Positions 18,525 to 28,076 of a DNA stretch of 64,000 bases are shown here, in pieces. Source of the stretch: Mucilaginibacter aquaedulcis (GTDB lineage: Bacteria > Bacteroidota > Bacteroidia > Sphingobacteriales > Sphingobacteriaceae); NCBI RefSeq assembly GCF_030409325.1, contig NZ_JAUFPR010000002.1, positions 744,001 through 808,000 on the forward strand, given 5' to 3'. The notes under the pieces were generated by a model that was not told the origin of the DNA, did not search any database, and saw only the letters and a list, made by a program, of their open reading frames with translations. The position numbers were made by a program, and so were the translations under genes. The first letter of the stretch is position 1; the number at the start of each line of letters is the position of its first letter.

Positions 18525-20216
18525 TTAGATATTATTTTTTTTCAATTCACTTACTGCATAATCGCAAGCCCTTGCAGTAAGTGCCATATATGTAAGTGAT
18601 GGATTTTGACAAGCTGACGATGTCATGCAACTACCATCGGTAACAAAGACATTTTTTACGTCATGAATTTGATTATTACCATTAAGTACCGACGTTTTAG
18701 GATCTCTGCCCATCCGGGCTGTTCCCATTTCATGAACAGTTGTACCACCCGGGTGCGAATAGTTAAAAATATTGATATCCTTAAAACCGGCAGCTTCGAG
18801 CATTTCGCCGGATGTTTTTTTGATATCTTCCATCATTTTGTTCTCATTTTCTTTAAATGAAAAATCAACAGCTATGACAGGCAATCCCCAGCTATCTTTT
18901 TTATCTGAATGCAGTGTTATCTTGTTTTCATGATATGGCAAGCACTCACCCCAGCCGGCCATCCATACTGTCCATGGCCCCGGAGTAGTGATCTTGGTTT
19001 TAAAATCATTTCCAAAACCTTTGCTGTCAATCCTATCAGGCCATTCTGCTCTTTCGCCATGTCCCTGAAGATTATACCCTCTCGAAAACCCTGAATTTTT
19101 ATCCTGATGCAGGTTTCTGAATCTGGGTATCAGGAATCCACAGGGTCTTCTGCCCTTATAATACATATCTTGAAAACCCGGATGAGCGCCCCATGCACCG
19201 GCAGAGGAATGATGATCCATTAAATTATGCCCCAGTTCACCACTATCATTTCCCAAACCATTAGGAAAACGGTTCGACTTTGAATTTAGCAGTAAGCCAG
19301 CTGTATTGATGGTTGAGGCATTAATAAAAACTATTTTAGCAAAATATTCAAACGTTTCTTTGGTTTGCTGATCAATTACACGCACCCCTTTAGCTTTTTG
19401 TGTATGCTCATCATATATAACTTCAGAGACTATAGAAAATGGTCTTAAAGTTAGGTTTCCAGTTTTAAAAGCAGCCGGTATAGTTGAACTGTTACTACTG
19501 AAATACCCTCCAAACGGGCATCCCCTGGTACACAGGTTACGGTTTTGACAAGGCCCGCGTGAATCCCAAACTTGCGAAAGGTTAGCCACACGTGCAATGG
19601 TCAGCAAACGATCCGGTGTTTTCCGCAGCGAATCGGCCAAATGATTTTCAATACAATTTAATTCCATTGGGGGCAAAAAAGAACCATCAGGCAATTGTGC
19701 TAACCCTTCATGGCTTCCGCTTACACCGATAAATTTCTCTACATAACTGTACCATGGCTCAATGTCTTTATAGCGAATGGGCCAGTCTATAGCAGTTCCA
19801 TCTTTTAAGTTAGCTTCAAAATCAAGATCGCTCCACCTGTAACATTGCCTTCCCCATGTTAATGAACGACCACCAACCTGGTAGCCTCTGAGCCAGTTAA
19901 AGGGTTTATCCTGAATATAAGGGTGCTCGGTATCATTAACAAAAAAGTGTTGATTACCAGCGTTTGTAAGTTGCGATTGAATGGGGCTTTGTTGTATTTC
20001 TTTTGTGGTGAGACTCAACCCAAACTCAAATTCCCATGGGCTTAACATTGCCGTGGGATAATCTTTAATGTGCTCAACATTTCGGCCTCGTTCAAGTACC
20101 AATGTTTTCAATCCTTTTTTACAAAGCTCCATAGCCGCCCAGCCACCGCTGATTCCCGATCCAACTACAATGGCGTCATAGCTGACCTCTTTTTTGGCGT
20201 TACCTATTATATTCAT
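18525..20216 (-). CDS. GMC-family FAD-dependent oxidoreductase (large subunit of a Tat-exported dehydrogenase)
   Basis: This 563-residue protein opens with the FAD-binding Rossmann motif AIVVGSGISGGWAAMELCKKG (about 15-35). A Cys-rich stretch CQNRNLCTRGC lies near residues 220-230, and the C-terminal GMC motif HEMGTARMG with a catalytic His, then VTDGSCMTSSACQNPSLT, lies at about 490-540. It matches flavoprotein subunits of membrane gluconate or sugar dehydrogenases. It has no signal peptide; the partner encoded 4 bases upstream has a twin-arginine signal, so export as a complex is likely. In an EPS cluster it may oxidise a sugar of the polymer or a soluble sugar at the periplasmic face. The substrate is unknown. 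Confidence 0.88.
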   Translation of the reverse strand: MNIIGNAKKEVSYDAIVVGSGISGGWAAMELCKKGLKTLVLERGRNVEHIKDYPTAMLSPWEFEFGLSLTTKEIQQSPIQSQLTNAGNQHFFVNDTEHPYIQDKPFNWLRGYQVGGRSLTWGRQCYRWSDLDFEANLKDGTAIDWPIRYKDIEPWYSYVEKFIGVSGSHEGLAQLPDGSFLPPMELNCIENHLADSLRKTPDRLLTIARVANLSQVWDSRGPCQNRNLCTRGCPFGGYFSSNSSTIPAAFKTGNLTLRPFSIVSEVIYDEHTQKAKGVRVIDQQTKETFEYFAKIVFINASTINTAGLLLNSKSNRFPNGLGNDSGELGHNLMDHHSSAGAWGAHPGFQDMYYKGRRPCGFLIPRFRNLHQDKNSGFSRGYNLQGHGERAEWPDRIDSKGFGNDFKTKITTPGPWTVWMAGWGECLPYHENKITLHSDKKDSWGLPVIAVDFSFKENENKMMEDIKKTSGEMLEAAGFKDINIFNYSHPGGTTVHEMGTARMGRDPKTSVLNGNNQIHDVKNVFVTDGSCMTSSACQNPSLTYMALTARACDYAVSELKKNNI

Positions 20217-20220
20217 ATAG

Positions 20221-20796
20221 CTATTTAGTTGCCCAGGATTTTTGACCGGGTGTTAAAGGAATACAGGCTTGAAAATGTACCGGAATAAGTTCATAAGCCA
20301 TGCCCTTGGTGACACCAACTTGCGAAGTACAATACCCTTGAACTGTGAGTCTTTTTAAGTTTAAGATGAAAGGAAGCCCTATAAACTTATTTTCGATCTT
20401 GTTTAACACATTAAAACGATATGTTGATTTTTGCTCAAAATGCTCAAGCGTGGCCAATCGCTCAGTTTTGCTACATTCTAAAAACGAGTGATTATATTTA
20501 TCATGAGCATACTCTTCCAAATCGTTAAGCCCTTGTAAAAAAATATTCTGTGTTCTGTTGTCTGTACATGATACCAGCATTTTGGTAATAAAGCTGCCTA
20601 CCTTTGCGTCCTTCGCTCCCGGAGTATCGGTTCTGGGAATAATGGTTTCTGCAAGCTCATCAATTAAATTAGCATAAGGCCTAAAAGCATCGGGACTTAC
20701 ATTTTTATTGATGGATACCCATTTAAAAATAGGATATGAAGTAAGCCCAAGTGCACCGGCAATTAAAATATTTTTAGTAAATCTCCTTCTATTCAT
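20221..20796 (-). CDS. Gluconate 2-dehydrogenase subunit 3 family protein with twin-arginine signal
   Basis: I place the start at ATG 20794-20796 (191 residues), 16 codons into the longer frame, because GAGAAAG precedes it and the product then begins MNRRRFTKNILIAGALG, a twin-arginine signal. The rest matches the small subunit of gluconate 2-dehydrogenase: FRPYANLIDELAETIIPRTDTPGAKDAKVGSF is the typical N-terminal segment. These proteins pair with a GMC flavoprotein and carry it through the Tat system. The next gene, 4 bases on, is that flavoprotein. No cytochrome c subunit is adjacent, so the electron acceptor is unknown. Confidence 0.85.
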   Translation of the reverse strand: MNRRRFTKNILIAGALGLTSYPIFKWVSINKNVSPDAFRPYANLIDELAETIIPRTDTPGAKDAKVGSFITKMLVSCTDNRTQNIFLQGLNDLEEYAHDKYNHSFLECSKTERLATLEHFEQKSTYRFNVLNKIENKFIGLPFILNLKRLTVQGYCTSQVGVTKGMAYELIPVHFQACIPLTPGQKSWATK

Positions 20797-20855
20797 TACT
20801 TTCTCATATAATTCAACAATGATTACTATATAGTAATTAACCAAACAGGGAATAC

Positions 20856-21974
20856 TTATTTGCTCAGGGTTGTATAAACCTTTTCAACTTCCTGTGTCAT
20901 TTTCAATAAATTAAAATCCCGGTTTATAGCGATGCCTGCATTCTGACCTAATTTTTCTCTAAGTGTTTTATCCGCCGCCAATGACTTAAATGCATTTGCT
21001 AATAATTCCGGCGATTTTATAGGCACCAATAAACCAGTCACTCCGTCCTGCACTAACTCTTTGTTTGCATCAATATCTGTAGCAATAATAGCTTTATGCA
21101 TGGCCATTGCCTCCAGTATACCTATTGGTAGTCCTTCCCATAATGAGGGTAAGCAATAGATATCAATAGCGTTTAAAATATTGGGGATGTCCTGCCTGAA
21201 GTTTAAAAATATAATTTGATCCGATAATCCTAATTTTTCAGCTAAACCCCTGGCTTCTTCTCCAAGATCACCATCGCCCACGATCAGGAATTTAATTTTC
21301 TTTTGATCTTTTAACAGCGCTATTGCATTGATAAGTGTAAACGGATCTTTTTGCTTGGTTATCCTGGCAATATATCCAACTAATACCTCATCATCTTTTA
21401 CTCCCAACTCCCCTCTTAAATCGTCGTATTTAGCACTAACATTAAACCTATCTTGGTTAACCGCATTTTTTATGACCTGTGCTTTTTTAATAGGGAAATG
21501 ACTTTTGCCCTCGCGCAAATTGCTGTCAGAAACACAAATTGTCATGGAAGAATTTTTAACTAAAAATCTTTCACCCAAGATTCTTAAATTTCTAACGATC
21601 ACGTTTTGATCCTTATGAAACGACCAGCCGTGTACAGTATATGCTATAGGTATTGATAGCTCTTTTGCGCTTTTATAAGTATTTGAATTGGCACGGGTTC
21701 CATGGGCATGAACTATATCTATTTTTTCAGCCTCCATAATTTTTTTCACCTCGGCATTCTTACTTGAATCAAAAGCTTTTTCAGTATGAATTACATATGT
21801 TTTAATACCGAGGCTCTTCATCCTATCAACCATGGGGCCATCTGTAAACGAAAGCACTACTGATTCAAAACGATCATCGTTTAATGTACCCACCAGATCG
21901 AGTACATGCGTTTCTCCACCACCAATTTTTCCCTGACGAATTGTTTGTAATATCTTTATTTTTTTTGACGACAT
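20856..21974 (-). CDS. Glycosyltransferase, GT4 family
   Basis: This 372-residue protein has the two-Rossmann GT-B layout. The N-terminal KIKILQTIRQGKIGGGETHVLDL and the DIVHAHGTRANSNTYKSA segment bind acceptor. The C-terminal part has LVGYIARITKQKDPFTLINA, KFLIVGDGDLGEEARGLAEK, and the GT4 donor motif DIYCLPSLWEGLPIGILEAMA (EX7E region) near residues 270-290. It should transfer a nucleotide-activated hexose with retention to the growing lipid-linked EPS unit on the cytoplasmic side. It lies within the minus-strand EPS run, 27 bases after the GT2 gene. Donor sugar cannot be predicted. Confidence 0.92.
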   Translation of the reverse strand: MSSKKIKILQTIRQGKIGGGETHVLDLVGTLNDDRFESVVLSFTDGPMVDRMKSLGIKTYVIHTEKAFDSSKNAEVKKIMEAEKIDIVHAHGTRANSNTYKSAKELSIPIAYTVHGWSFHKDQNVIVRNLRILGERFLVKNSSMTICVSDSNLREGKSHFPIKKAQVIKNAVNQDRFNVSAKYDDLRGELGVKDDEVLVGYIARITKQKDPFTLINAIALLKDQKKIKFLIVGDGDLGEEARGLAEKLGLSDQIIFLNFRQDIPNILNAIDIYCLPSLWEGLPIGILEAMAMHKAIIATDIDANKELVQDGVTGLLVPIKSPELLANAFKSLAADKTLREKLGQNAGIAINRDFNLLKMTQEVEKVYTTLSK

Positions 21975-22001
21975 ATTTCGGTCCTGACAATAGGTTGATG
22001 G

Positions 22002-23192
22002 TTATTTTTGTTCCTTAAACTCGTCTATAGACAAATCCTGGTCATGTTTGGTAGCCACTGAAAGTTTATTTGCCTTGAAAACCTTGGTTAAAGCAAGTAC
22101 TTGATAGAAAAAGAACTTAGGGATGCTTTTAAGTGATTTCATGATACGCTGGTCTGCCTTAAAATAAGACAGCGAATGATAAAATATATAGATAAAACAT
22201 ATTCCGGCTACGACCCAGGCTATCGAAAGCAGGGGACTAAAGATCAGGTTGAAAACAAAGGCCAAAGCAGATAATATGATCATGATGAAAAGCGGCGGCC
22301 GCATTAACATAAGGCTAAAAAGAAACTGGTTCCAGTTAAAATTAATAATGCTTTTTGCGAACAGCCCTAAACCTAAACCAAAAAATTTAAACCAGGTGTT
22401 TATCCAGCGTGCACGTTGTTTAACTAATTGCTCTGATTTAGCAGTTTTTTCATCATATACAATGGCTTTTTGTGAAAAAGCTATTGTAAGCTTTCTTTTA
22501 AGCAATTCGTACTGTAAAATTTTATCAAAACCGGCACCGGAAAATTGCATGCTTTCCATACAGTCACGATATAGCTTTACATCAAATGCCATACCCGATC
22601 CTGCTAAGGAAGCTGATGATCCGGCGTTGAATAACAATTCCCTGTCTATATATCTGTAATAAATATCACCAGCTGCATCAAGACAAGCATAATTTGAATT
22701 GAGATTCTTGGCTTCACGTACACCCTGAACAGCCTGGTAACCTTGAAAAAACATTCTGTTGAGCTCCGTCAGATAATCCTGATGAACTAAGTTATCGCTA
22801 TCAATAATAGTAAGAATTTCATGAGGTCTTTTGAAGCGTTCAATTGCATAAAAATGCGATTTAGTATTGCTCGCAAGCACTGTTTCGGGCCGTAACACTA
22901 TAACTCTGTCATCAAAAAACTTCAAATTAGATATATCACAATTATCGGCCACAATATAAATAAGATAGTTCCTGTAATTTAAGTGCAGGATAGAGTTTAC
23001 TACACCGCGTAGCAGATCAATTTGCTCGTAAGCGGTAACAATAATCCCAAAATCAGCTTCACGTAATTGCGGAGCATAAGCATCGTTCTTTTTATTATTG
23101 AACTTACCGATCAGAAACAAAAAGAATGGCATTAATAAATGTATCAGGATGTATAATTCAAGGATGTATACAACTATCAGCAAAAACGACAT
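22002..23192 (-). CDS. Membrane glycosyltransferase, GT2 family
   Basis: This 396-residue protein has an N-terminal membrane helix (FLLIVVYILELYILIHLLMP), a GT-A domain beginning FGIIVTAYEQIDLL, the metal-binding DxD as IIDSDN (about 138-143), and the Q/RxxRW-type motif QRARWINTW near residue 265. Two further hydrophobic hairpins follow (about 270-350). This layout is common to processive or polyprenyl-linked inverting transferases such as ExoU or cellulose-synthase relatives. It adds a sugar in EPS repeat-unit synthesis; donor unknown. Flanked by other glycosyltransferases in the same direction with gaps of 27 bases on each side. Confidence 0.9.
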   Translation of the reverse strand: MSFLLIVVYILELYILIHLLMPFFLFLIGKFNNKKNDAYAPQLREADFGIIVTAYEQIDLLRGVVNSILHLNYRNYLIYIVADNCDISNLKFFDDRVIVLRPETVLASNTKSHFYAIERFKRPHEILTIIDSDNLVHQDYLTELNRMFFQGYQAVQGVREAKNLNSNYACLDAAGDIYYRYIDRELLFNAGSSASLAGSGMAFDVKLYRDCMESMQFSGAGFDKILQYELLKRKLTIAFSQKAIVYDEKTAKSEQLVKQRARWINTWFKFFGLGLGLFAKSIINFNWNQFLFSLMLMRPPLFIMIILSALAFVFNLIFSPLLSIAWVVAGICFIYIFYHSLSYFKADQRIMKSLKSIPKFFFYQVLALTKVFKANKLSVATKHDQDLSIDEFKEQK

Positions 23193-23219
23193 ATAAATAT
23201 TTTTAATTGATGAGTTAAA

Positions 23220-24440
23220 TTAATTAGCCCTGGTTTTGTTAAGTTCAAGAATGATTTTGTCCGACATTAATTTCACTGAGTTCTCCCAGGTATGCTGAAA
23301 AGCAAATTTTTTCCTTTCATTAATCACTGCTTCATTGTTTTCATTTAAAGCTTTCTTAATATGCATAATATATGCTTTACTATCATCCGCCAGGTAAACG
23401 TAATCCTTAAAAATGCTCATGGCCTTAGTGTTTGAAGCTACTACAGGTTTTCCTAAAGCCAGGTATTCATCAATTTTTCGTGGATAGTTACCTATAGTAA
23501 GTTCATTGATAACCTGGGGATTGATACACACATCAAAACTGTTTATGTATTGGGCAAGCATTTCCAACGGTTTTTGGCCCAGGAAAATCACATTACTTAT
23601 TTGATGAAGCTTACTTGCTTTAAAATTATCATCTTCAGGACCTATTAACACGATGTTATGGTCTGGTAATGCTAAAGCAATATCAGCTATAATGTCAATT
23701 GATAAACGCTGGCTGTTCAATGCTCCTACATAGCCAATCCTTGGACCTTTTATTGATTTAACATCATCAGGAAGCTCATCGCTCACATTCTCAAACAGGT
23801 CAAAATCGCAACCCTGACCAACATCAAAAGCGTTTGAATTATATTTACGGCAATAATCTTCTAAATAAGCAGAGTTGCTGAAACATAAATCAGCCTTTTT
23901 GATCAATAGTGGTTCAAACTTTTCACCGTGTTTTTTCCAGTATTCTACGGCTATAATGTAATCTCTTGAATAGTAAACACTTAGTTTCGGTTTTAAAAAT
24001 TCTTTTAAAAAGAACCCTTTATAAATTTCACTATCATTAAAAAGAACAAAGCTTTTGATGTTCAACCTCCCAAATGCTCGTTTTATTGATTTGGATAATC
24101 TGTAATTGTTAATCTTATTGATCAGATTAAATATGAAATCATTATTGATCCAGTTGATTGATTCTACCATGCAATCAGGATAATAGGTCCATAAATTATC
24201 TTTTATCTTGATCAGTCCATCCTCTTTTTTCCGGATGATATTTAAACGTTTCTGAGTTTTAGGATCGTCGTTACTTTTTACATGTGTTATTCTATCCAAA
24301 GGCGAATTGATGTATAATACTCTGTTGGTTTTGCTGTATTCCAGAGCAATGTTTTTACAATTACTTCCAATTTCAGTATCCCAGGGTTGCTGACCTATTA
24401 TTACAATGTCATTGTTGAACTGAATTTTTTTATCCGCCAT
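23220..24440 (-). CDS. GT-B glycosyltransferase (TuaH/GT4-like)
   Basis: This 406-residue protein begins NDIVIIGQQPWDTEIGSNCKNIA, as in TuaH-like teichuronic-acid transferases, and its second half has IRIGYVGALNSQ-like residues (GPRIGYVGALNSQRLSIDII), HNIVLIGPEDDNF, and the donor-site segment NELTIGNYPRKIDEYLALGKPVVAS with a Glu near residue 330. No membrane helix is present. It likely adds one sugar to the EPS unit. Upstream and downstream genes are EPS genes in the same direction, so it belongs to the minus-strand run. Confidence 0.85.
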   Translation of the reverse strand: MADKKIQFNNDIVIIGQQPWDTEIGSNCKNIALEYSKTNRVLYINSPLDRITHVKSNDDPKTQKRLNIIRKKEDGLIKIKDNLWTYYPDCMVESINWINNDFIFNLINKINNYRLSKSIKRAFGRLNIKSFVLFNDSEIYKGFFLKEFLKPKLSVYYSRDYIIAVEYWKKHGEKFEPLLIKKADLCFSNSAYLEDYCRKYNSNAFDVGQGCDFDLFENVSDELPDDVKSIKGPRIGYVGALNSQRLSIDIIADIALALPDHNIVLIGPEDDNFKASKLHQISNVIFLGQKPLEMLAQYINSFDVCINPQVINELTIGNYPRKIDEYLALGKPVVASNTKAMSIFKDYVYLADDSKAYIMHIKKALNENNEAVINERKKFAFQHTWENSVKLMSDKIILELNKTRAN

Positions 24441-24505
24441 ATAAGGATCAATAGTATTAATTTGATTTTAGCTTTTCTCCGTGATTAACGCAGGGATTTA
24501 AGCTA

Positions 24506-25123
24506 TTAGTTGCATTTTTCCCACAGTTCAGTAACGGAGTTGTATTTTTTTACAACCTTAGCCGGGTTGCCAATCGCTACCGAAAACTCAGGTATATCTT
24601 TTGTCACAACGCTTCCTGCACCTATAACACTGTGTTTACCTATAGTTACTCCTGCAGTAATTACGGCGTTTGCCCCTATCCAAACATCATCGCCTATAAT
24701 TATTTGCTTACAAACTTCCTTTTGCTGTCTTGGAGAGATTGTAACATCCTGATAACCATGATTTAATCCAGATATAACTATATTTTGAGCCAACATAACT
24801 TCGTTTCCGATACTTACTGGCCCAATGATCACATTCCCCATCCCCACGATGCTTTGTTTACCAATAGTTACATCACCCACACCATTATTTACGGTAGCAA
24901 AAGATTCGATTACAGATTGTTCTCCCATTTCAAATTTATTATAAGGAAATACATCCATTCTGGCACTCCTTCTGACAATTGTATTTTTTCCTTTCTTATG
25001 AAAAAATGGGTTAACAAAAGCCCTGATCCAAAACCTGGGCCGGTGTTCATATTTGGGCACTAACAATCCGTGCGCTATTTTTTTTAATGCAGGATTAGAC
25101 TTTATACGTGAAACAATCGACAT
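24506..25123 (-). CDS. Hexapeptide-repeat O-acetyltransferase
   Basis: This 205-residue protein has the left-handed beta-helix hexapeptide pattern from about residue 65 (VTIGKQSIVGMGNVIIGPVSIGNEVMLAQN, then IIIGDDVWIGANAVITAGVTIGKHSVIGAGSVVTKDIPE). The catalytic His is in SGLNHGYQD near residue 120, as in maltose/galactoside O-acetyltransferases and capsule acetyltransferases of the WcaF/NodL group. It would move acetyl from acetyl-CoA to a sugar hydroxyl of the repeat unit. It lies in the EPS run between the Wzc-like gene and a glycosyltransferase. Confidence 0.9.
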   Translation of the reverse strand: MSIVSRIKSNPALKKIAHGLLVPKYEHRPRFWIRAFVNPFFHKKGKNTIVRRSARMDVFPYNKFEMGEQSVIESFATVNNGVGDVTIGKQSIVGMGNVIIGPVSIGNEVMLAQNIVISGLNHGYQDVTISPRQQKEVCKQIIIGDDVWIGANAVITAGVTIGKHSVIGAGSVVTKDIPEFSVAIGNPAKVVKKYNSVTELWEKCN

Positions 25124-25239
25124 AGCCAGAATATTAACTATAGTTTATTTTTCCTTAAACCATTCACAAATCCCAAAACAAAACAAACTAAAGCCGGAAT
25201 AGCAAAAATTTCAAACGGCATCTTATTAACTTTTTATAA

Positions 25240-27360
25240 TTAAACAGGTACAACTTTATTAATAACCCAACCCGCAAATCCCTGGTGCTCCTTCAAATAA
25301 TTTAAGAGATTTTTCTCCTTATCTGTTATAGTTTTTCCTGCTTCAAATACAGCAATGTTCTTTTCAGTAAACTGCAGCCACTCCTTGGCAACATTTGCTT
25401 CCTGCAAGGAATTTATATCAACAATAATAATATCAAACTCTTTCTTAAGCATTTTAAAACCTGCCCGAAGATTCTCCGATGTCTGAATCTCCAATAATGA
25501 AGTATTACTATCGGTTTTGCTAACTACTGTTATCAGATCATCAACCTGAAACTCCCTCTTTTCAAGAAAAGTCACGAAGTTGTTTTTGACCATTAGTTCT
25601 TTTACGTTATTGTTTTCAATAAGTTCGTTCTCGCCACCAACAAGTAAAACTCTTTTTCCGGTCATGGCAAAAGCATACGCCAGGCTTGATGAAACAAATG
25701 ATTTCCCCTCTCCCGGTACTATGCTGGTTATACCGACGATCTTAGCGTCGTCATGTTCAATAATATTTGAGATTTCGAGCCTTAAAGAACGGAGCGAATT
25801 TTTAAATGAGGCGTTATCAATACCCGCTTCATTCCAAATGCTTTTAATCGTTTTACCGTTAAATGGAATAAGATCAATACTACCCAGCACCGGATAATTA
25901 GTTGCCTTAACTAATTGATCTGTATTGTTTATGCTGTTATCAAGAAAAAATAAAACCACAACGGCCATAAAGCATAAGAAAAAGCTGGCAAAACCCGATA
26001 AACCCAGGTAAATGAACTTTTTTGATGGCTCAGGCTTGCCAATAAGTCCAAGCTGTGAAATATTTAATTTAGGGCCTATATATTGCGTCGTTTTGGTTTG
26101 ATTATACTGATCTAAAGCACCCATATAATCCTTAGTGGCCGATTCTGCATCCCTTTCGTAATTTTGGATACCTGCATCAAACGGAACCATGCTGTTATAC
26201 TGTGCTCTTAATTGTGCCAGTTCCTTATTAATTGAGTTGATACTTCCTTTGGCCTGATCCAACGCTATCTGTAAGGTTGTTCGTTGTGTTATTAAGCTTT
26301 GCTTGTTAGCACGAGGGTCAACTGAATTATTGTCCGATATCCTGGAAGTTTTTATATTTAAGAGGCTTGATAACGAATCTACACGCCTTTTGTCTGCGGC
26401 TTTAAAATTCCCATCAACATATCTGTTATTAGCGGTGGTTAGTTGGCGATTCAAATCAATGATCTCCCGGTTTTCAGAAACAGTATTTCCACTCAGATAA
26501 GGATCTTTTCCATTCAACTTTTGATCTATTGAAGTTATGGCGGCCTGATTTGCCTGAATTTCTCTTAAAGCTTGAGCTTTTCTATCTTCAGCAGCTGATA
26601 TTTGCGTAAACGCAATTTCAGATTGTTTATCTAAATTGATTACTCCGTTTGAAGATTTAAATTGTTTTAACGCGGCATTTTTCTCGTTCATCACAGCCTG
26701 TTTTTTCCTTAACAGCGAATCAAGTAAGGAAATTGAAGTACCTTGATTAGATTGAACATCACGTGTATAATTATCAATAAAGTCGGTAGTTAAGGTATTC
26801 ACTACAAACACAGACAAAGCAGAATTTTCGGAGGTATAGCCCACACTTATAAAATCGCTGTTATCCTGGCGCTCAATACTAAGTTCCTTATTGATTGAAG
26901 TTTGATCATAGCCCATTGAGGCTACCAGATCATATAAATTATTACTACCAGTATCTGAAAGTGCTAATATCTCCCTGTTTAGCAGCTTCTCCTTAAATTG
27001 CGCTATGGCTTGGGTTCTTTGTGTTGTAGACAAAGAATCCATCTTTTTAGAATACTTTTTAAATGGTTTTTCAGGATTTTCAAGATCATGGATGATCAGG
27101 CTGTAAGAAAGCATACTTGAAACTTTCTTTAATTTGATCTTCTCGATGATATTTGAAAACTGCTGGCTTATTTTAAAATAATCCATATTCTGCTCAGTTG
27201 CAATCTGTTTTGATTGATCAACTAAACCTGTTGATATTAAAGCCTCTGAGCTGTACTGCCGTGCTAAGTCCTTAACTTTAAAAAATGTAGCTATTAATGT
27301 AACTAATGGAACAATGATAATTAGCCACTTATATTTTTTGAGATAGTCTTTTAAATCCAT
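25240..27360 (-). CDS. Wzc/GumC-like polysaccharide co-polymerase with degenerate kinase domain
   Basis: This 706-residue protein has an N-terminal membrane helix (KYKWLIIIVPLVTLIATFF), a long periplasmic coiled-coil region (about 170-420), a second helix near 445-470 and a cytoplasmic BY-kinase-like ATPase domain. Walker A is present as IVPGEGKSF near residue 550. The Walker A-prime strand reads VLLVGGEN instead of the usual Asp-containing form, and the Walker B strand is IIIVDIN. There is no C-terminal tyrosine cluster. It should control chain length and link polymerase to outer-membrane export, but autophosphorylation looks unlikely. It follows the TolC-like gene by 20 bases. Confidence 0.9.
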   Translation of the reverse strand: MDLKDYLKKYKWLIIIVPLVTLIATFFKVKDLARQYSSEALISTGLVDQSKQIATEQNMDYFKISQQFSNIIEKIKLKKVSSMLSYSLIIHDLENPEKPFKKYSKKMDSLSTTQRTQAIAQFKEKLLNREILALSDTGSNNLYDLVASMGYDQTSINKELSIERQDNSDFISVGYTSENSALSVFVVNTLTTDFIDNYTRDVQSNQGTSISLLDSLLRKKQAVMNEKNAALKQFKSSNGVINLDKQSEIAFTQISAAEDRKAQALREIQANQAAITSIDQKLNGKDPYLSGNTVSENREIIDLNRQLTTANNRYVDGNFKAADKRRVDSLSSLLNIKTSRISDNNSVDPRANKQSLITQRTTLQIALDQAKGSINSINKELAQLRAQYNSMVPFDAGIQNYERDAESATKDYMGALDQYNQTKTTQYIGPKLNISQLGLIGKPEPSKKFIYLGLSGFASFFLCFMAVVVLFFLDNSINNTDQLVKATNYPVLGSIDLIPFNGKTIKSIWNEAGIDNASFKNSLRSLRLEISNIIEHDDAKIVGITSIVPGEGKSFVSSSLAYAFAMTGKRVLLVGGENELIENNNVKELMVKNNFVTFLEKREFQVDDLITVVSKTDSNTSLLEIQTSENLRAGFKMLKKEFDIIIVDINSLQEANVAKEWLQFTEKNIAVFEAGKTITDKEKNLLNYLKEHQGFAGWVINKVVPV

Positions 27361-27380
27361 TCAACTTGTGTATTAATATC

Positions 27381-28076
27381 TTATTTTATTTCTGATAAAT
27401 GTTTGCCGATTATATCTTCTAAAGCGTCTTTAGCCGAAAGAAAATTCACTTCTGATTGAATTTTGGCGGTGTTGGCCGTAACCAGGTTTATTCTCGATTG
27501 GTTATATATATCTAATGATATTTCACCTTTTTCAAACTTGTGCAGAAGGTTATCAGCAACATTCTTATTATCCTGAACACTTTGTGTGTTTATTTTTAGC
27601 TGAGTTAACTGTTGTATGTAATTATAATAGCGCCTTTTAACCTCAAGCTCCAATGTATGATCATATTCTTCAGATTCTAACTGAGCAACTTTGTATTCGG
27701 CTTTAGCCTTTCTGTTAGCAAATGGCTTTTGTAAAAATGTGCCAATATTAAAGTTGACACCAAATTGAAATCCGTTAACAGAATAAGGATTTATATTTCC
27801 TGTACCAGGTGTTGAAATAACAGTATTGTTATCGGGTCTGTAAAAATAGGTGGCGTTAAAAATATCAAAGTAAGACACCACACTTAATGGGATAGCCGTT
27901 TTAGCACTTTCAACCTTAGCTTCTAATATTTTTTTGCGCGGGTAATAATCTTTTGCGGCGCGTATATATTTATCGAGCAAATCATAATTCACTTGATCAA
28001 TAACTGTTTCTTGTGCATGAATTTGAAAACCAATAAGGGAAAACGTTATAAAAAAAAGAAAAGTAAGAACTTTCAT
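27381..28076 (-). CDS. Half-size TolC-family outer-membrane protein
   Basis: This 231-residue protein has a signal peptide (FLFFITFSLIGFQIHAQ) and one outer-membrane-efflux repeat: helix YLDKYIRAAKDYYPRKK-like, a beta-hairpin region with FDIFNATYFYRP and GFQFGVNFNIGTF, and a long coiled-coil helical pair ending SLDIYNQSRINLVTANTAK...DALEDIIGKHL. Ordinary TolC proteins are about 420-480 residues with two such repeats. One repeat would need six copies to build the TolC-like pore. It directly precedes the Wzc-like gene, and no Wza-type export protein is in the window, so it probably forms the outer-membrane exit for the EPS. Confidence 0.82.
   Translation of the reverse strand: MKVLTFLFFITFSLIGFQIHAQETVIDQVNYDLLDKYIRAAKDYYPRKKILEAKVESAKTAIPLSVVSYFDIFNATYFYRPDNNTVISTPGTGNINPYSVNGFQFGVNFNIGTFLQKPFANRKAKAEYKVAQLESEEYDHTLELEVKRRYYNYIQQLTQLKINTQSVQDNKNVADNLLHKFEKGEISLDIYNQSRINLVTANTAKIQSEVNFLSAKDALEDIIGKHLSEIK

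Noticed and set aside
22249..22659. 136-codon plus-strand reading frame inside the GT2 gene
   Set aside because: Shadow of a confidently assigned glycosyltransferase; composition is not protein-like.
27381..28076. Half-size TolC gene as a truncated pseudogene
   Set aside because: It has an intact signal peptide, a complete single repeat and a tight 20-base gap to the Wzc-like gene; no second-half remnant is visible in the 203 bases before it.
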